The translations under genes and the position numbers were made by a program. 64,000 nt of DNA from Algoriphagus vanfongensis DSM 17529 (GTDB lineage: Bacteria; Bacteroidota; Bacteroidia; Cytophagales; Cyclobacteriaceae), in NCBI RefSeq assembly GCF_000429465.1, contig NZ_AUBX01000018.1, forward strand, positions 105,196-169,195. Direction: 5' to 3'. Each line of letters begins with the position of its first letter. Position 1 is the first letter of the stretch. Shown piece after piece: positions 9,437-18,153 of the stretch. Below the pieces are notes generated by a model. It was not told the DNA's origin. It did not search any database and saw only the letters and a list, made by a program, of their open reading frames with translations.

Positions 9437-10420
9437 CTAAGACGGTTTTGACTGGAGGTCTTTGCTAAGAGCTTTGATCTCTTTTGAAAAATCAAATTCT
9501 TCATTCAATCGTTCCAGCTTTGCCACTAAGTTTTGCTGAAACTTTCGGTGGGAATCCGATTCTGGATTGAGTGGACGATGCGCTAGCTCAAGTTGGATTT
9601 TTGAAATTTCTGCTGCTTTTTTTTCAGTTTCAGTGTCAAAAATGGCCTTTTTCCACTTTTCCCAAATGTAATTTTCAGCCTCCTCAGTAGGATGTATCAA
9701 ATCGGATTTATAGAATCTATAATCCCGCAATTCATCCATCATGATTTCATAGGCAGGAAAATAGCTCACAAAATCAAATTGCCTTTCAAGATTGCCGCAG
9801 AGCACTCTCAAGAGGCTTTTGCTGAGTTGATTTTCGGAAATTCCATCTTTGATATGTCTCACAGGGCTGACTGTCAAGATGATGTTAAGCTGAGGAAAGG
9901 CTCCGGAAATATTCTCAAATACAAGAGCCAAGTCGTTTTGCATTTCCTCGAGGGAGGAAAGCTTCTTTTCGAAAAGCTTTTGGGCTTGTTTGTGACAGTT
10001 GGCCACTCTTCCGTATCCAGGTAATTCGTATATCCAAGATGTCCCAAAGGTCAAAATCAAATGACTGCCTTTTTCCAAGTATTCTTTGGTTTGAGTCATC
10101 TTGGAAGAGTATTGCTGAGCCAAGTCTTCTTTGCTTTTTCCCTTTAGGTCCGAATGAACCCCATAGTGAAAAAAGAGTCCGTCTCTTTGCAAAATGCCAT
10201 CCAGATCCATTTTGTCTTTGGAAATGGCATGATCCAATAAATCCGCCAAAATCTGAGGATGGAAGATAGTCCCAAACGGATTGACCAAGGTGTCAAACTT
10301 GGCATTTTTCATTTTTTCGCCGATCACATCTGCAAAGCAAGAGCCCATGCTGAGGATTTTGCTTTGATGCGTAATCTGAGAAGGAAGAGGAGAAATCGGG
10401 AAATCCAGTGACCATTGCAT
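9437..10420 (-). CDS. GSCFA domain protein
   Basis: 327 residues from the ATG at 10420. The name-giving motif is visible as [13 protein letters not shown] near residues 26-38, followed by [14 protein letters not shown] proteins are related to SGNH/GDSL-type hydrolases and acyltransferases. The region [11 protein letters not shown] and a C-terminal [14 protein letters not shown] fit the later catalytic blocks of that fold, the latter with Asp/His. Substrate and role are not known for the family. The C-terminal helical tail is rich in Lys and Glu. It ends about 80 bp before the DUF255 start, with the interspersed repeat in between. Confidence 0.88.
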   Translation of the reverse strand: MQWSLDFPISPLPSQITHQSKILSMGSCFADVIGEKMKNAKFDTLVNPFGTIFHPQILADLLDHAISKDKMDLDGILQRDGLFFHYGVHSDLKGKSKEDLAQQYSSKMTQTKEYLEKGSHLILTFGTSWIYELPGYGRVANCHKQAQKLFEKKLSSLEEMQNDLALVFENISGAFPQLNIILTVSPVRHIKDGISENQLSKSLLRVLCGNLERQFDFVSYFPAYEIMMDELRDYRFYKSDLIHPTEEAENYIWEKWKKAIFDTETEKKAAEISKIQLELAHRPLNPESDSHRKFQQNLVAKLERLNEEFDFSKEIKALSKDLQSKPS

Positions 10421-10540
10421 GATGTGAATTTAAGGGATTGTGGAAGCTCAAATCGAAATTTCTATTTAGTTTTTAAGAAAAATGAGAGGCTAGTGTGATT
10501 TTTTGCTTTTCCTTCAGACTAATATGTCAAAAGCTAATTC

Positions 10541-11029
10541 ATGAAGCGAGAGGACGAATTTATTCAACTCATTCAGCAAAATCAGGGTCTGATCTTCAAA
10601 ATTGCGACCATTTATACTCGTGATCGTGAGGAGCAGGAGGATCTGTGTCAGGAGATAGTCTATCAGACCTGGAAGTCTTTTGAGCAATTCAGAAATGCCT
10701 CTAAGCCGAGCACTTGGCTTTACCGTGTGGGAATGAATACTGCGATTACCAATCTCAATCGGTCCAAAAAACAGGTGACTGCAGTGCCGATGGATGGGTT
10801 GGAATTGAACCTGATGGATGAAGTCGATTCTCAAAAAGAAGAGCAGATCAAGCTAATGTATTCTGAAATCAGAAAGTTGGGTTTGCTGGATAGAGGGATT
10901 GTTTTTCTCTATTTGGAGGGGAAAAACCATGAGGAAATCGCGGAAATCGTCGGGATCAGCGTCAGCAATGTGGGAACACGGATTTCTCGCATTAAGGAAA
11001 AGCTTAGAAAAGGAGTTCAAACCTATTAA
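10541..11029 (+). CDS. ECF-type RNA polymerase sigma factor
   Basis: 162 residues from the ATG at 10541. Region 2 is visible around residues 15-80 (YTRDREEQEDLCQEIVYQTW and a following promoter-melting helix with SKPSTWLYRVGMN). Region 4 lies at about 105-160 (GIVFLYLEGKNHEEIAEIVG, then an HTH ending in TRISRIKEKLRKG). This two-domain layout is that of group 4 sigma factors. The next gene, 6 bp downstream, encodes a small membrane protein that is the natural candidate for its regulator. The inducing signal cannot be read from the sequence. Confidence 0.93.
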   Translation: MKREDEFIQLIQQNQGLIFKIATIYTRDREEQEDLCQEIVYQTWKSFEQFRNASKPSTWLYRVGMNTAITNLNRSKKQVTAVPMDGLELNLMDEVDSQKEEQIKLMYSEIRKLGLLDRGIVFLYLEGKNHEEIAEIVGISVSNVGTRISRIKEKLRKGVQTY

Positions 11030-11035
11030 TTCAAC

Positions 11036-11635
11036 ATGATCATGGAACTCGAAGAAATGAAATCCATCTGGGGCGAACTCAGTGGAAAAGTCGAAAATCA
11101 GGAAAAAATCAAGAAAGAAGAACTCATGAAAATGACGAGAGTTAGATATAAGAAAAAAATAGGAAAGATTGCCTTAGCAGAAGTTCTAGGAAGTGTGATC
11201 TGTTTTGCTTTTGCCATCTATTGGATTGTTAAATTTCCAGATTTGAAAAATCCAGTCAATCAAGTAATGATGATTTTCAACATCTTATTGGTGATTATTT
11301 TGCCAGTTTTTAGTCTGAAATCTATCTGGCAATTGAATCAACTGGATTTAGGGATCAGTCATCCTTCTGAGGTGGTCAATAAGTTTATCAGAGATAAAAA
11401 ACGATTCTGGATAGTTCAGAAAGCGGGACTCTTTTTGTCTTGTATTCTTCTGATTACAATTTTGCCTCCTTTGGCAGAACTAGGAGGAAATCCTTCGGTA
11501 ATGACAGAGCCTTGGTTTTGGTGGGCTTATGTGCTTTTCGGCTTCCTGTTTTTTGTGTTTTTTACTAGGATGGTAATCGGTCACTACAAAGGAACACTTA
11601 AGAAATCTGAAGATATTCTTCGGGAATTAGATTAG
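11036..11635 (+). CDS. membrane protein paired with the sigma factor, possible anti-sigma factor
   Basis: 199 residues, 6 bp downstream of the sigma gene. A cytosolic N-terminal segment of about 45 residues, beginning MELEEMKSIWGELSGKVENQ, is charged and predicted helical. Four hydrophobic segments follow, at roughly 50-70, 78-98, 130-150 and 160-182. There is no recognisable zinc-binding anti-sigma motif. Sigma factor plus small membrane protein in one transcript is the common arrangement for ECF control in Bacteroidota, so an anti-sigma or signal-sensing role is inferred from context only. A second in-frame ATG at 11042 is an equally possible start. Confidence 0.75.
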   Translation: MIMELEEMKSIWGELSGKVENQEKIKKEELMKMTRVRYKKKIGKIALAEVLGSVICFAFAIYWIVKFPDLKNPVNQVMMIFNILLVIILPVFSLKSIWQLNQLDLGISHPSEVVNKFIRDKKRFWIVQKAGLFLSCILLITILPPLAELGGNPSVMTEPWFWWAYVLFGFLFFVFFTRMVIGHYKGTLKKSEDILRELD

Positions 11636-11656
11636 TAATTTGGGGGAGTCTGTTGA

Positions 11657-12391
11657 TCAGCTCCCTTTTTTGATTTCGTTCCAAAGCTTCAGCACCTGAG
11701 TGTCTCCAAATCCATAAATGGGCAGTCGCTTATGGAATTCCCTGAAAACGGTTCCAAAGTTCTCAGTTTGAAGCTCCTGATGAATTCGTTTTAATTCTTC
11801 TTTTGGCAAACCCTCTGATTTCTCATTGGGGATCATTTGCTGCCAGGCGTTAATGGCTGGAATCAAGAAGGAGAATTTTCTTTCAAAATTTGGAGCTGAT
11901 TCGAGCGCTTTTTCAGGTTCTGAGTTCTGATAAAAACCCCATAAACTTTGAAGCAGTTGGATGTCTTTTAAGTTTAATTCATTCGCATTTTCCCATTGAG
12001 AAATTAGACTTTCGCCCGTGACATGTGCAAAAGAATAGGGGGAATCACTTCCGGGCATTACCAAGAAAGCTTGATGAACGGAGGCTGGTAAAAGCGTGCA
12101 GGCTTTCCAGAAATTCACCTGACAAAAAAGGTCTTCCTCAAACCAGAAATAGACTTCTGAGTTGTCAGGAATCTCGGAGATTTTGAGAATTTCAGCTTTG
12201 GAATAGGAGTCATAATCCGCTTCTTGAAATTCCGATTCGATAAATTCCTTTCTGATTTCCCAAAAGGCCTCTTCCGAATCCGCTTTGACAGGACCATCCA
12301 CCAAACACTCCCGGAAAATGATTTTTTCACCGGGGATTTCTTCAGGAAATTGGCCTGAAAGTGAGTCTCCGTTTAGGATGTGAAAAATCAT
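11657..12391 (-). CDS. DUF1835 domain protein
   Basis: 244 residues from the ATG at 12391. The N-terminus (MIFHILNGDSLSGQF ... IIFRECLVDGPV) is the characteristic opening of DUF1835 proteins. The C-terminal half, with the HKRLPIYGFGDTQVLKLW segment, resembles the companion DUF3658-type region. Function is not established. The start overlaps the end of the upstream DUF1801 gene by 4 bp (ATGA), indicating translational coupling within a three-gene minus-strand run (VOC, DUF1801, DUF1835). Confidence 0.85.
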   Translation of the reverse strand: MIFHILNGDSLSGQFPEEIPGEKIIFRECLVDGPVKADSEEAFWEIRKEFIESEFQEADYDSYSKAEILKISEIPDNSEVYFWFEEDLFCQVNFWKACTLLPASVHQAFLVMPGSDSPYSFAHVTGESLISQWENANELNLKDIQLLQSLWGFYQNSEPEKALESAPNFERKFSFLIPAINAWQQMIPNEKSEGLPKEELKRIHQELQTENFGTVFREFHKRLPIYGFGDTQVLKLWNEIKKGS

Positions 12392-12813
12392 TTTGTCGGA
12401 TATTTCTCTTTCATGTAGATATAAGCTGTTCTGATCAATTCACGAAGAACCTTCTCATCGATATCAGCTAATTTATTTATATAGACACAGGATGCTCCTG
12501 TTTTGTATTTGCCCAGTTTAGCAAATAATTCTTCAAAACTGGTTTCCATACAGCCAAGAAGATAAAGGGATATGGCAGATTTCCTTGGAGCAAAACCAGT
12601 GATCAAAAAATCTCCTTCTCTTCCGGATTCATATTTGTAATGATATTGACCGAATCCTACAATGGATGGTCCCCACATCACGGCTTTTTCGCCTGTCTCT
12701 TCTTCCATGATTTGTTTGATGCGAAATGCATCTTCCCGTTTTTTGGGAGATTCTGTTTGATTGATAAAATCATCAACAGACGCGTCGGTTGGTTGGGTTT
12801 TGTTTTCAGCCAT
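12388..12813 (-). CDS. DUF1801 (YdhG-like) protein
   Basis: 141 residues from the ATG at 12813. The family features are an N-terminal helix pair, then VMWGPSIVGFGQYHYKYESG and the block GFAPRKSAISLYLLG, all typical of DUF1801. The fold is a small alpha/beta domain; no reaction has been assigned to the family. It overlaps the DUF1835 gene by 4 bp and starts 2 bp from the end of the VOC gene, so the three are probably one transcript. Confidence 0.88.
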   Translation of the reverse strand: MAENKTQPTDASVDDFINQTESPKKREDAFRIKQIMEEETGEKAVMWGPSIVGFGQYHYKYESGREGDFLITGFAPRKSAISLYLLGCMETSFEELFAKLGKYKTGASCVYINKLADIDEKVLRELIRTAYIYMKEKYPTK

Positions 12814-12815
12814 GA

Positions 12816-13205
12816 TTATTCCTGATAGAGTTCTATGGGCAAATCATCCGGATCGGAGAAAAAAGTAAACTTCCTTCCTGTAAACTCATCAATTCGGATG
12901 TGTTCTACCGCTATGCCCAAGCTACGCAAATCTTTGACACTTTGCTCGATATCTTTCACACCAAATGCCAAATGGCGAAGGCCGCAAGCTTCTGGCCGCG
13001 AGATTCTTTCAGGAGGATTTGGAAATGAAAATAGCTCGATCAAGTATTCGCCATTGAGTGCAAGGTCCAATTTGAAGGAATCCCGCTCTGTTCGATAGAC
13101 TTCCTGAATGATTTCCAAACCTAGAATTTCGGTATAGAATTTCTTGGATAGCTGGTAATCTGAACAAATAATCGCGATATGATGAAGAGAATTGAGATGT
13201 AGCAT
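12816..13205 (-). CDS. VOC family protein, YaeR-like
   Basis: 129 residues from the ATG at 13205. The single vicinal-oxygen-chelate domain matches E. coli YaeR closely over its full length as I recall that sequence: LHHIAIICSDYQLSKKFY at the start, the metal-ligand His and Glu positions in ALNGEYLIELFSFPNPPER, and the block SRPEACGLRHLAFGV in the second half. The final DPDDLPIELYQE supplies the last Glu ligand. VOC proteins bind divalent metals and include glyoxalase I, but YaeR's substrate is not known. It is first in a three-gene run with DUF1801 and DUF1835. Confidence 0.9.
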   Translation of the reverse strand: MLHLNSLHHIAIICSDYQLSKKFYTEILGLEIIQEVYRTERDSFKLDLALNGEYLIELFSFPNPPERISRPEACGLRHLAFGVKDIEQSVKDLRSLGIAVEHIRIDEFTGRKFTFFSDPDDLPIELYQE

Positions 13206-13243
13206 ATTTTTATTGGAAAAAACTCCAGATCAGGTTGAAAAAC

Positions 13244-13271
13244 AGTGGTCTGTTGACTGTGGTCTGTCGTC
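13244..13271. repeat. two imperfect copies of GTGGTCTGT-type unit
   Basis: GTGGTCTGTTGAC and GTGGTCTGTCGTC occur back to back in the short gap between the VOC gene and the S9 peptidase gene. This is a low-complexity intergenic repeat with no evident function. Confidence 0.4.
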
Positions 13272-13277
13272 AAAATC

Positions 13278-15350
13278 TTAATCCATCAAGTGTTTTTTTA
13301 GGAAATCTGCTGTTGCTTGATCTACTCGAATCATATTTTCCCACTTCATCCAATGATGCGTATCCCCCGGAATCAAAATGGATTCGTAAGGTTTTCCCAT
13401 TTCATCAAATCTTCGAATCAAATCCGTGGTTTGGCTGACCGTGACATTTCTATCGTCATCTGCATGAATGAACAGGACAGGCGATGTCCAAATTTTCAGA
13501 TCAGGTATAGGGGAGGATTTCCAAGCTATTTCTTTGGCTTTTTCATAGTCAGGAGCCACCTCATAGCCTTCTGGCAGATCATATCGGCCATCCAAATCAT
13601 GGACACCATGGATATCCACACCGACTTTGAAAAGTTGGGAGTCACGTGCCAATGCCAAGGCAGTCAAATAGCCTCCATAACTTCCTCCATAGATTCCGAT
13701 TTTGTCTGAATTAACTTGGGCTAAGGAAGCCAAGAATTCTCCTCCGGCTTTGATGTCCTGATACTCGACCGCGCCCTGATAATAGCCATAAGCTGGTCTG
13801 TGGAATTCGTAGCCATATCCGATTCCCAAACGGTAATTAACGGAAAGAACTACAAAACCCAATTCCGCCAAATACTGATTGAGAGAATAAGTATTGGAAT
13901 AATAATCCATATAGCTCCAGCCCAAAAGCATCTGTCTCTGCGGTCCGCCATGAACAAAAACAACTGCTGGTTTCTTGGCTGGTCCTCCTTCCTTTTCGAA
14001 AAGTTGTCCATAAACCGTCGTGCCATCCGGAGCCTTGAAACTCACTTGCTTTGGAGTGACTAATTGCTTTTGAGGGAAATCAGAAGGAATGATTTCTTCT
14101 TGTAAAAGTTGGGTTTCATTTGAACTTTTGACAGTGACCAAGTGAGATCTTTGAGCATCTGCTGAGAAATAAGCAAGAATTCCATTGTTTCCAACCGCGA
14201 CTGGGTATGCCTCAATTCCGATTCCCGAAGTTTCCCAAGTAAGTTGTTTGGTCGCCAAATCAATACTACCGATGTGTCTTCTATCTAGGTCTTCTTTGCT
14301 TGCTCCTGTATTTGCTGAGAAAAGGACTTTTTTCTTGTCTGAACTTAACTTGATCTGCTCGACCATGTAATCACCCACAGTCAATAGTTTAGCTTCAGAG
14401 TTGTCTAAATTCAAAGAATATAGGTGTTGCCAGCCATCCTGATAAGATTCGAAAATCAGTTCCTTTTCGTTGGGATAGGAGAAAAAGAAATAGCGGTAAG
14501 ATCCTCTCAGGGTTTCAGGAGATTTCCATAGCTTTTTACCTTCGCCTGAAGCTACATCAGCTATCCAGATTTCCCACGGAACATGTCTCGGTTCCAAAAG
14601 TGGGAAGGCTTCTCCCTGACCTCCTAGAGTTTTGATAAAAGCGATTTTGCTTCCGTCTGGAGACCATTTGGGCTGTGAATACCTGTGAAATGAAGGCGCA
14701 ATCCAATGAATAGGAGTCTCTTGATTTTCATAGATTCCCAATAATTGATGGCCTCCTCTGCTGACTGTGAATGCCAGTTTTTTCCCATTTGGAGAAAATT
14801 CCAATGAATTAACATTTCCCTTTACCTGGAAAAGTTGGGATGGCTTTTCGATCCCTTCTAGATCAGCTTTCCAAACTTGCCCTCCTTTGAGAAATAGAAG
14901 TTGATTTTGAGGTCCAAGAGTATAATCATCTCCCTCCAAAATCGGAGTCGGATGAGGGTCATTGATCGCTATTTTCCAGATCTCTACTTTGGGAAGGGTA
15001 GGTAGGTTTTGAGCGTTGACTGTTGAGGAAGCATTTCCCCCTCCATGATCTCCACCTCTTACAAATACTAACCAATTTCCGTCCGCGGTGAATTGCAAAC
15101 TACTGATTTCCTGCCCATCATCTTCGTTGAATTGAGTCATTTTGACGGGCTTGAAATCTGGGCCTTCGGCGAAATAGATATTCCGTTTTCCCTGTTCATT
15201 CATCGCCCAAGCTATTTTTTCACCGGCTGGAGAACTGGTAAGCTCGGAGGGAAAAGAGAATTTTCCCACTTGCTCCATGGTGAATCGTTGAGCCAATGAA
15301 GCCATAGAAAAGAATAGGAGGAGTAGGAGGAGTGAGCTGAGCTTTTTCAT
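13278..15350 (-). CDS. S9 family prolyl oligopeptidase-type serine peptidase, exported
   Basis: 690 residues from the ATG at 15350 (a TTG directly before it is in frame). A signal peptide ends at about residue 20 (LLFFSMASLAQ). A seven-bladed propeller-like region (about 30-410) with WSPDGSKIAF-type repeats gates a C-terminal alpha/beta-hydrolase domain. Catalytic residues are visible: Ser about 557 in YGGSYGGY, Asp about 632 in HADDDRNV and His about 665 in PGDTHHW. It is probably periplasmic and cleaves short peptides, in the DPP4/acylaminoacyl-peptidase branch. It starts 3 bp after the stop of the upstream PBP4 gene, so the two are cotranscribed. Confidence 0.93.
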   Translation of the reverse strand: MKKLSSLLLLLLFFSMASLAQRFTMEQVGKFSFPSELTSSPAGEKIAWAMNEQGKRNIYFAEGPDFKPVKMTQFNEDDGQEISSLQFTADGNWLVFVRGGDHGGGNASSTVNAQNLPTLPKVEIWKIAINDPHPTPILEGDDYTLGPQNQLLFLKGGQVWKADLEGIEKPSQLFQVKGNVNSLEFSPNGKKLAFTVSRGGHQLLGIYENQETPIHWIAPSFHRYSQPKWSPDGSKIAFIKTLGGQGEAFPLLEPRHVPWEIWIADVASGEGKKLWKSPETLRGSYRYFFFSYPNEKELIFESYQDGWQHLYSLNLDNSEAKLLTVGDYMVEQIKLSSDKKKVLFSANTGASKEDLDRRHIGSIDLATKQLTWETSGIGIEAYPVAVGNNGILAYFSADAQRSHLVTVKSSNETQLLQEEIIPSDFPQKQLVTPKQVSFKAPDGTTVYGQLFEKEGGPAKKPAVVFVHGGPQRQMLLGWSYMDYYSNTYSLNQYLAELGFVVLSVNYRLGIGYGYEFHRPAYGYYQGAVEYQDIKAGGEFLASLAQVNSDKIGIYGGSYGGYLTALALARDSQLFKVGVDIHGVHDLDGRYDLPEGYEVAPDYEKAKEIAWKSSPIPDLKIWTSPVLFIHADDDRNVTVSQTTDLIRRFDEMGKPYESILIPGDTHHWMKWENMIRVDQATADFLKKHLMD

Positions 15351-15353
15351 CAA

Positions 15354-16661
15354 TTAATAGCTGTCATGAATTTGATAAAGTGCCTTTTGTAATTCGGTTT
15401 TCAATTCGCTGGATGGAATAACGTAATTGTTGAAAATGCAGGAAAAGTGAAGGATTTTTCCTGATTTGGTGATTAGATAACCACTTAATGCATTGGTCAT
15501 GCTTAGTGTTCCCGTTTTTGCATAGATATAGGGTTCCTGGCCTTCATCGGCTGGATACCAACTTCGGATCGTACCGGATTCTCCACCTGCCGGAAAATAG
15601 GCTTTGATTTTTTCTAATGGAACCTCCGCTCTGATCTTACCCAAAAGTGCAATGATAGAACGCGGCGTAAACATATTTCTAGATGATAAACCCGAGCCAT
15701 CATACCAAATCGGTTCGTCAGGAAGATCTTTCAACAAGTTTTCTTTTGCGTAGGCAATTGCGTCTCTTGTACTTTGTTTATTGTTCAGCTGATCAGACAC
15801 CAAAAGCATCAATTGCTCGGCCAGGAAGTTGTCAGAGATTTTCATCATCTGAGCATAAATGCTGTCTGCGGGAGCCGTTTGAAGCTTTTTTGGATCCATT
15901 TCCAGATAAGAGGAATTATTAATCAAATTGATTTTTTTACCGCTTTCTTCAGAAAGAAACTGAGCTGCCAATTCCGCTGAGGTGATAAAAGGAATGTCTG
16001 TTTCAAACTCTTTGGTATAAGCTTCTGTAGGGATTTGGAAAGTGAAATCATTCGTAAGATGCTCTCTTCGAAATCGGTATCCGTTCCAGTTTTCAGTAGC
16101 TTTTCCTTCTACCTTCGAAATGAATTGTTCCGGAATTACTCGGAATTTACTTTCACCTTCTTCTTGCTGGAATCGAACGATATTTCCATAAATCGGCAAA
16201 GCTGATCTTTCTGTGGCATAGTAGGCATTGTACCAATCCCAAGACCAACCGGGACCAAATGCATCCACTTGATCAAAATTATCCAGCATATACAATTGTT
16301 TGTCAGACTTTTTTAGGAAGTCTATGGCCACATCGTTTTTCAGGTCTGGATGTAGCAAACTGGGGTCGCCTGTGCCCCAGAAAATCAAGGAATCACCTCG
16401 CTCGAGATAGTTTAGGCCATTGACCAATTCATCTCCCAAGACGGTGTAGGAAGTGTAAAAAGTAAAAAGTTTGGTATTGGATGCAGGGATGAAATATTTA
16501 TCCGAATTGATATCCACCAAGACTTTGTCTTTGTCTGGATCCAAAAGCATAAAACCCAAATGGCCTTTGTCGAAGACATCAGATTTGGTGAAAGACTTAT
16601 TGATTTTTTGAACGGTACAGGAGCTGGCCAATACCGCTAGGGCGAGTAAAACTTTTTTCAT
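15354..16661 (-). CDS. dacB: S13 D-alanyl-D-alanine carboxypeptidase/endopeptidase (PBP4-like) lipoprotein
   Basis: 435 residues from the ATG at 16661. The signal ends in a lipobox (VLASSC, Cys15), so this PBP4 homologue is lipid-anchored. All three penicillin-binding motifs are present: S61-N-T-K64, S276-D-N278 and K382-T-G384. The family trims terminal D-Ala or cuts cross-links of peptidoglycan in the periplasm. Length is usual for S13. It is immediately upstream of the S9 peptidase gene (3-bp gap) and is separated from the SusD gene by a strong terminator, so it likely has its own promoter or is read by leak-through. Confidence 0.92.
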   Translation of the reverse strand: MKKVLLALAVLASSCTVQKINKSFTKSDVFDKGHLGFMLLDPDKDKVLVDINSDKYFIPASNTKLFTFYTSYTVLGDELVNGLNYLERGDSLIFWGTGDPSLLHPDLKNDVAIDFLKKSDKQLYMLDNFDQVDAFGPGWSWDWYNAYYATERSALPIYGNIVRFQQEEGESKFRVIPEQFISKVEGKATENWNGYRFRREHLTNDFTFQIPTEAYTKEFETDIPFITSAELAAQFLSEESGKKINLINNSSYLEMDPKKLQTAPADSIYAQMMKISDNFLAEQLMLLVSDQLNNKQSTRDAIAYAKENLLKDLPDEPIWYDGSGLSSRNMFTPRSIIALLGKIRAEVPLEKIKAYFPAGGESGTIRSWYPADEGQEPYIYAKTGTLSMTNALSGYLITKSGKILHFSCIFNNYVIPSSELKTELQKALYQIHDSY

Positions 16662-16675
16662 ACTGTGAAAATAAA

Positions 16676-16705
16676 AAAGTCTCCTGCACTAATACAGGAG
16701 ACTTT
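16676..16705 (-). terminator. intrinsic terminator after susD-like gene
   Basis: An 11-bp perfect stem (AAAGTCTCCTG with CAGGAGACTTT) closes an 8-base loop. On the minus strand it is followed by a T run, placing it at the end of the SusC-SusD transcript and just before the PBP4 gene. Confidence 0.85.
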
Positions 16706-16721
16706 GATGTAGTGTTAGAAT

Positions 16722-18134
16722 TTATTGATCCCACCAGATTCTGTCTAGTAGAGTCACGGAAGGCACGTTGTTTCCGTTTCGGCTGACTTCACTGGCAGGG
16801 TAGGCCAACCTTCTGATGTATTGGTTGTTCAAATCGGGATTCAAGTTTGCAGGCAAATCCATGTCTTTGTATGCATAGTCAAATCTTCTGGCATCATTCC
16901 AAGTCTCTGGATGTAAAAACATCGCTACCCACTTTTCTTTCATGATCAGGTCAAGAGTCAAAGCGTCTGCACCAACACTGACACTTGCATCAGCAAGATA
17001 GGCGGCTTTATCTTCATCAGAAACTCCCAACATATCCATGTGAGCCTCAATTCCGGCTAAATATGCAGCATAGGCTCTATCCTTATCTGCGTCTAAAGCA
17101 GCTTCCGCTTCGATAAACTTCAATTCTGCGAAGGTTGCGATCAACAAAGGAGAAAGCGTAGAAGTATAGTATTGGCCTGGGACCAGTGTAGATCTGGCAC
17201 CTTGCTCTGGAGCATCTCCACGTCCAGCTCCATTCACAGTTCCGATAAATTCGCCATCGTCAGTTGTACCAATCATCAAAGGAAGTCTAGGGTCGACAGT
17301 AGGATAGGTAGTGCCGTCCAAAGCCTGCACAAACTGCTCTGAAATCCAACCTCCTAAGAGTAGATTTTCATTGTTGATTGCTACTTGGGCCCAAGGATTG
17401 AATCGTTGCTCAAAGAACACTACTTGCGCATCATCGTCATTGGAAGTAAACCCAGCATCTATTGCAGAAAGAATTTCGCTCGCATTGTAAGCACTTGACC
17501 CTTTCGTGTGGAGTAAGAACCTTGCTTTAAGAGAATTTCCAAACTTAATCCATGAAGCTACGTCGCCTCCATATATGAAGTCATCAGCTCCCATAGAAAT
17601 AGCGGTGCTTCCTTGAAGGTTCGCAATGCCTTCGTCAAGCATGGTCAATATTTGAGAATAAAGCACCTCGTCGCTATCATATGCAGGTGTTACAGTCTCA
17701 AAGTTGAAGCTTTCAGAGAATGGAACATCCCCAAAGAAATCAACAGTCATTCCCAAGTTTAGGGCCATCAGGATTTGCGCCGCACCTTTGTAATGACTGG
17801 CATCCTGCTCTTCACTTTTCTTGATGATTACGTCCAGATCAGTCATTACATTATAAAGACTGAACCAAGTGCTACTGAAATCAGTCGGGTCCATTATGTC
17901 AGAAGAACTACTTGGATTCGGAGAAGCCAGGTATTGAACGTAATTACTGATAGCACTCCCTCCTCTATAGACATTGAGAGAAGTTTCATAGGTACTATTG
18001 GTCAACAATCCGGTAATGGGTGCATCTTCCGGGTTGTTGGGGTTTTCATTGACATCCAAAAAGGAGTCGCATGCAGAAGTCATCAGCATCACCGATGCTC
18101 CCAATATTGCCGTTAATTTATTTCTATATTTCAT
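16722..18134 (-). CDS. SusD/RagB-type outer-membrane lipoprotein (SusD-like_2 branch)
   Basis: 470 residues from the ATG at 18134. A lipoprotein signal ends at Cys22 (VMLMTSAC), followed by DSFLDVNENPNNP, a common opening of the SusD-like_2 branch. The rest is helical (TPR-like) with the C-terminal ETWNDARRFDY block typical of this family. SusD proteins cap a SusC transporter at the cell surface and capture substrate. The gene lies 19 bp downstream of its SusC partner and is followed by a terminator. No carbohydrate-active enzyme lies beside the pair. The neighbouring genes are peptidases, so a peptide or other non-glycan substrate is possible but unproven. Confidence 0.95.
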   Translation of the reverse strand: MKYRNKLTAILGASVMLMTSACDSFLDVNENPNNPEDAPITGLLTNSTYETSLNVYRGGSAISNYVQYLASPNPSSSSDIMDPTDFSSTWFSLYNVMTDLDVIIKKSEEQDASHYKGAAQILMALNLGMTVDFFGDVPFSESFNFETVTPAYDSDEVLYSQILTMLDEGIANLQGSTAISMGADDFIYGGDVASWIKFGNSLKARFLLHTKGSSAYNASEILSAIDAGFTSNDDDAQVVFFEQRFNPWAQVAINNENLLLGGWISEQFVQALDGTTYPTVDPRLPLMIGTTDDGEFIGTVNGAGRGDAPEQGARSTLVPGQYYTSTLSPLLIATFAELKFIEAEAALDADKDRAYAAYLAGIEAHMDMLGVSDEDKAAYLADASVSVGADALTLDLIMKEKWVAMFLHPETWNDARRFDYAYKDMDLPANLNPDLNNQYIRRLAYPASEVSRNGNNVPSVTLLDRIWWDQ

Positions 18135-18153
18135 CGTTTTCGTGCTTTAAGGT

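Noticed and set aside
9358..9504. 49 extra N-terminal codons for the DUF255 protein
   Set aside because: They translate the intergenic repeat and T-rich stretch; the family N-terminus begins at the ATG at 9357.
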